A stretch of DNA of 64,000 bases from positions 1 through 64,000 of the forward strand of contig JAOMCN010000007.1 of the NCBI GenBank assembly GCA_028345065.1. Direction: 5' to 3'. Under the pieces are notes generated by a model. That model ran no database searches. It had not been told where the DNA came from and saw only the letters and a list, made by a program, of their open reading frames with translations. Made by a program: the position numbers and the translations under genes. The stretch comes from Rhodospirillales bacterium. GTDB taxonomy: Bacteria; Pseudomonadota; Alphaproteobacteria; Rhodospirillales; UBA2165. Shown here piece by piece: positions 60,458 to 64,000 of this stretch (position 1 is the stretch's first letter; every line of letters starts with the position of its first letter).

Positions 60458-60921
60458 TGGATGACGATGTGAGAGAGCTTTACCAGGAAGTAATACTGGA
60501 TCATGGAAAAAACCCGCGGAATTTTCGCCAACTCGAAGATGCCAATTGTGAGGCGCAAGGCAATAATCCCCTGTGTGGTGACCGCCTAACAGTGTATCTG
60601 AAGGTAGATGAAGATCGACTTATCCGCGACGCAGCTTTTGAGGGTAGAGGTTGCGCAATCTCGATGGCATCAGCCTCTATGATGACACAAATCGTGTCCG
60701 GCAAGACAGTTTCTCAGGTACAATATTTGTTCGACAAGTTTCATAAACTGTGTACAGGTGAGATAGAAGAGTTTCCGCAGGACGAGTTTGCCCACGACGT
60801 GGACAAACTTCGTGTTATGTCGGGTGTGCGCCAGTTTCCAATGAGGGTAAAGTGTGCGACGTTAAGCTGGCATACCATGAATGCGGCAGTGTCAGGTGAT
60901 AGTGAAACGAGTACTGAATGA
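60457..60921 (+). CDS. sufU: SufU/IscU-type Fe-S scaffold or sulfur-transfer protein
   Basis: LYQEVILDHGKNPRNF, NPLCGD, GRGCAISMASASMM, RVKCATLSWHT; start overlaps the sufS stop. Confidence 0.92.
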   Translation: MDDDVRELYQEVILDHGKNPRNFRQLEDANCEAQGNNPLCGDRLTVYLKVDEDRLIRDAAFEGRGCAISMASASMMTQIVSGKTVSQVQYLFDKFHKLCTGEIEEFPQDEFAHDVDKLRVMSGVRQFPMRVKCATLSWHTMNAAVSGDSETSTE

Positions 60922-60932
60922 TAGGAGCTTGA

Positions 60933-61466
60933 ATGTGGGGCGCATTTAACATTTTTGGACGAAAAAAAAGTGAACCGGTAGAAGAGGATATTGTTGTGGT
61001 GAAGAGTGAGTCCGAACTCCTCAAGCAACCTCAGTCTTCAATGGAGACCCAGGATCCGGTTTATGCTCCAAGTCCATGGGACGAACACCAGGCCATGGAC
61101 GGTGATGTTCCGGAAACCGGTGTGGTCGCGCGAGCTGGTAATCCGTTGCAGCCAGGAACAGAGTTAGCGTCAAAGGAAGAGATAGGAAATGCGCTGAAGA
61201 CGGTGTACGACCCCGAGATACCGGTAGATATTTATGAGTTGGGTCTTATTTATGAAATTAATATCGAGATCAACGGAGATATTAAACTGGTAATGACACT
61301 TACTGCACCTGGGTGTCCAGTAGCTGGTATCCTACCTCAACAGGTAGCAGACGCCGCTGCATCCGTAGAAGGAACTGGAGAGATTGAAGTGACACTTGTC
61401 TGGGATCCAGCTTGGGACACAGAAAAAATGTCAGAAGACGCCAAATTAGCCTTAGGAATGTATTGA
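60933..61466 (+). CDS. sufT: DUF59/MIP18-family SUF maturation protein with an N-terminal extension
   Basis: ALKTVYDPEIPVDIYELGLIYEI, MTLTAPGCPVAGILP, VWDPAWDTEKMSEDAKLALGMY. Confidence 0.9.
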   Translation: MWGAFNIFGRKKSEPVEEDIVVVKSESELLKQPQSSMETQDPVYAPSPWDEHQAMDGDVPETGVVARAGNPLQPGTELASKEEIGNALKTVYDPEIPVDIYELGLIYEINIEINGDIKLVMTLTAPGCPVAGILPQQVADAAASVEGTGEIEVTLVWDPAWDTEKMSEDAKLALGMY

Positions 61467-61478
61467 AAGTTTTGTAGT

Positions 61479-61820
61479 ATGAACACAGCTTCTCCGCCCA
61501 TTACTTTGACAGAATCTGCAATCCTTAGAGTAAAAACTCTTATGAAACGAGCCGACAAGTCAGTATTAGGACTTCGAATTGGAGTTACCAATACCGGGTG
61601 TTCCGGTCATATGTACCAGGTGGAATATGCTGAGGAAGTACGCCCACTTGAAGAGGTTATGGAACAAGAAGGTATCAAAATCTTCATTGATCCATTGGCT
61701 ATGATGTTCGTTTTCGGATCAAATTTGGATTACGTTGAAAGTAAACTGCAGTCGGGATTTGTATTTGAGAATCCAAATGAAACCAGCCGTTGCGGTTGTG
61801 GTGAATCATTTGCTGTTTGA
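61479..61820 (+). CDS. sufA: HesB/IscA-type A-type carrier
   Basis: GLRIGVTNTGCSGHMYQVEYA, C-terminal SRCGCGESF. Confidence 0.92.
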   Translation: MNTASPPITLTESAILRVKTLMKRADKSVLGLRIGVTNTGCSGHMYQVEYAEEVRPLEEVMEQEGIKIFIDPLAMMFVFGSNLDYVESKLQSGFVFENPNETSRCGCGESFAV

Positions 61821-62022
61821 GGGGCGAATTTAGCAGCTGGAGAAGGGAATGAGGACTTTTACTAGCGCGGTTTTGTTAGCTTCTTACATCGATCACACTT
61901 TGTCTCTTCTTTAACGGCGGGTGTATTTTTGGTGACCCCGGTAATTATTATCTTCATACTTTTTAGGTTTGGTTCAGCGCCAGAGACGTCTGGATTCCTT
62001 GAATTAAGGGGTTAATCGGGCA

Positions 62023-62352
62023 ATGCCTAATGTTATATTTGTTGAACAAAATGGCAAAAGAAAAGAAGTCAATGCCGAGGCGGGGGCAACACTTCTTCAG
62101 ATTGCACACAATAATGCTATAGAAATTGAAGGTGCGTGTGAGGGCGTCATGGCATGCTCGACATGCCATCTTATCGTCGACACGGAATGGTATGACAAAC
62201 TCAAGCCTGCCAGCGAAGAAGAGTATGATATGCTTGATTTAGCCTACGGTTTGACCCGAACTTCCCGCCTTGGATGCCAAATAATTTTGACAAAATATTT
62301 GGATGGGCTAGTGGTTAGGTTGCCGGTAGAGACCAGGAATATGATGTTCTGA
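62023..62352 (+). CDS. fdx: Adrenodoxin-type 2Fe-2S ferredoxin
   Basis: CEGVMACSTCHLIVD and SRLGCQIILTKYLDGLVVRLP cysteine pattern. Confidence 0.93.
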   Translation: MPNVIFVEQNGKRKEVNAEAGATLLQIAHNNAIEIEGACEGVMACSTCHLIVDTEWYDKLKPASEEEYDMLDLAYGLTRTSRLGCQIILTKYLDGLVVRLPVETRNMMF

Positions 62353-62355
62353 AAC

Positions 62356-63009
62356 ATGGCATTATTCGAACGCCTAAAATCTGATAATCAGGATATATGG
62401 TCTCGTTATATTGGGCACCGATTTGTCCGAGAATTGGGAGTGGGAGACTTGCCTAAAAGGTGTTTCCAACATTACCTTGGCCAAGATTATCTTTTTTTGA
62501 TCCATCTCGCACGCGCATATGCTTTAGCAGCGTATAAATCTGAAACACTTGCTGATGTCCGTCAGGCCTTCTTTGGTCTGTCTGCTATTCTGAATGTTGA
62601 GATGGATCTGCATGTTCAGTTTTGTACCAATTGGGGATTGAGTGAGGTTGATATGGAAGGGCTCCCCGAATCAAATGAAACTATGGCTTACACCCGATTT
62701 GTTTTAGAAAAGGGAGTGGCGGGTGATCTTTTAGATCTCCACGTTGCGCTTGCTCCCTGTATAATCGGGTACGCCGAGTTAGGCCGTAAACTTGCTCCCG
62801 CCGATAAATCAAATAAGTATTCTGCATGGATTGATATGTATGCGTCAGAAGATTACCAGAATATTGCGGCCGAAGAAATTGAGCAGTTAGAAAGATTATT
62901 CGTATTGAAAGCTGGGGAAGGTCGATTTAGGGCATTGTCCAAGACCTTTGGACAGGCTACTCAACTGGAGGTGGCTTTCTGGGAGATGGCTATGGAGGTT
63001 ATTGTTTGA
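62356..63009 (+). CDS. TenA/thiaminase II family protein
   Basis: [37 protein letters not shown] (conserved Cys), C-terminal [10 protein letters not shown]. Confidence 0.92.
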   Translation: MALFERLKSDNQDIWSRYIGHRFVRELGVGDLPKRCFQHYLGQDYLFLIHLARAYALAAYKSETLADVRQAFFGLSAILNVEMDLHVQFCTNWGLSEVDMEGLPESNETMAYTRFVLEKGVAGDLLDLHVALAPCIIGYAELGRKLAPADKSNKYSAWIDMYASEDYQNIAAEEIEQLERLFVLKAGEGRFRALSKTFGQATQLEVAFWEMAMEVIV

Positions 63010-63049
63010 TAATTGTATCAGAGGGAGCCGTTACCATAATGGTTTCAAG

Positions 63050-64000
63050 ATGAACTCGCTTGGATTGAATAAAAAGCCCGAGGGTACTCGTGTCGTAGTA
63101 GCAATGTCAGGCGGCGTTGACAGCTCGGTGACGGCGGCGCTTCTGAAAGAAGAGGGTTACGATGTTATTGGTATTACCCTCCAGCTATATGATTACGGGA
63201 CAGCCTTGGCCAGACCAGGCAGTTGTTGTGCCGGCCAGGATATTTACGACGCACGACGTGTAGCTTCAAAGCTTGGCTTTCCACACTATGTGCTTGATTA
63301 TGAGGATCAGTTTCGTGAAGAGGTAATGGATGATTTTGCCGATAGTTATCTCCGTGGCGAGACGCCAGTCCCCTGCATAAAATGTAACCAAACTGTAAAG
63401 TTCCGTGATTTGCTGGCTCGGGCAAAGAATTTTCAAGCGGATGTCCTAGCCACTGGTCATTACATCCAGCGGATCCAAGGTCCAAATGGCGCAGAGTTAC
63501 ATCGTGGCGCAGTTGAAGGCAAGGATCAAAGCTATTACCTATTCACAACAACGAAGGAGCAGCTTCAATTTCTTCGCTTTCCCCTTGGTAGTATGACTAA
63601 AGATAAAACGCGAGCACAGGCCGAAAGACTTGAACTTACCGTGGCTAATAAACCGGACAGTCAGGATATTTGCTTTGTCCCCAATGGTAATTATGCGGAT
63701 GTCGTCAAAAAATTAAGGCCTAATGGTGTGGAACCTGGGGACATCGTGCATTTGGATGGCAAGGTCCTAGGCCGCCATAAAGGTATCATTCATTACACAG
63801 TTGGCCAGCGTCGTGGGTTGGGTATAGGGGGGGGCGACCCCCTGTATGTAATTCGTCTGGAGGTTGCGAATAGAAAAGTAATTGTTGGCCCGTACGAGGC
63901 GTTGCTGGAAGACACAGTGTTGCTACGAGAGGTAAATTGGATAGGCGACACCCCCCTCACTGACAGTTTTGTCGAGCTGGATGTTAAGTTGCGGTCTTTG
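63050..64000 (+). CDS. mnmA: tRNA-specific 2-thiouridylase MnmA (3' end outside the window)
   Basis: ATG at 63050 gives [49 protein letters not shown]...[11 protein letters not shown]...ATGHYIQ...KDQSYYLF...[13 protein letters not shown]; frame open to the window end, so absent from the ORF track. Confidence 0.95.
   Translation, partial: MNSLGLNKKPEGTRVVVAMSGGVDSSVTAALLKEEGYDVIGITLQLYDYGTALARPGSCCAGQDIYDARRVASKLGFPHYVLDYEDQFREEVMDDFADSYLRGETPVPCIKCNQTVKFRDLLARAKNFQADVLATGHYIQRIQGPNGAELHRGAVEGKDQSYYLFTTTKEQLQFLRFPLGSMTKDKTRAQAERLELTVANKPDSQDICFVPNGNYADVVKKLRPNGVEPGDIVHLDGKVLGRHKGIIHYTVGQRRGLGIGGGDPLYVIRLEVANRKVIVGPYEALLEDTVLLREVNWIGDTPLTDSFVELDVKLRSL

Noticed and set aside
61862-61957. 31-aa minus-strand ORF MKIIITGVTKNTPAVKEETKCDRCKKLTKPR in the sufA-fdx gap
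   Set aside because: CxxC is suggestive, but it is antisense to the operon, very short and lacks a convincing SD.
1-64000. Search for tRNA/rRNA genes, CRISPR arrays, phage modules, toxin-antitoxin or defence genes
   Set aside because: None recognised by eye; tRNAscan-SE, Infernal/Rfam and PADLOC/DefenseFinder would be needed to exclude them formally.

Overview
The window is one contig segment from what looks like an alphaproteobacterium (inferred from gene content and order, not tested). It is densely coding, with about 53 protein genes and no rRNA, tRNA or CRISPR that I could recognise. (1) 1-18.4 kb is a catabolic/accessory region: HyuB-like hydantoinase/oxoprolinase fragment, SDR, 3-hydroxyisobutyrate-dehydrogenase-like protein, MalEFGK-type ABC importer, three-subunit molybdenum hydroxylase, Gfo/Idh, OYE-family flavin oxidoreductase, two tandem CocE/NonD hydrolases, an orphan molybdenum-hydroxylase C-terminal fragment and an alpha/beta hydrolase. 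(2) 18.5-31.2 kb holds a DMT transporter, cupin, RidA, two AsnB-type amidotransferases, a glycosyltransferase, an IS5-like transposase remnant, and fcl-gmd-wecC-wecB. (3) 31.2-51.8 kb is mostly housekeeping: DsbA-like, DUF3047-like, M48-TPR, GGT-like, aminotransferase, RNase E/G, AmiC-like, PBP1A, prfB, AsmA/YhdP-like, tyrS, anmK. (4) 51.9-64 kb is a long Fe-S/sulfur locus: cysE-iscR-two class I cysteine desulfurases-sufBCDS-sufU-like-DUF59-sufA-fdx-tenA-mnmA. The best-supported items beyond routine annotation are: a 24/25 match to the E. coli type 1 IscR box upstream of cysE; a programmed +1 frameshift in prfB that the ORF track misses; an unlisted XDH/CoxL C-terminal remnant at 17.4 kb; a 22-bp perfect palindrome over the first asnB stop codon; paired AsnB amidotransferases close to wecBC; and three apparently intact cysteine desulfurases in one locus. 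I did not find a convincing wholly new system.
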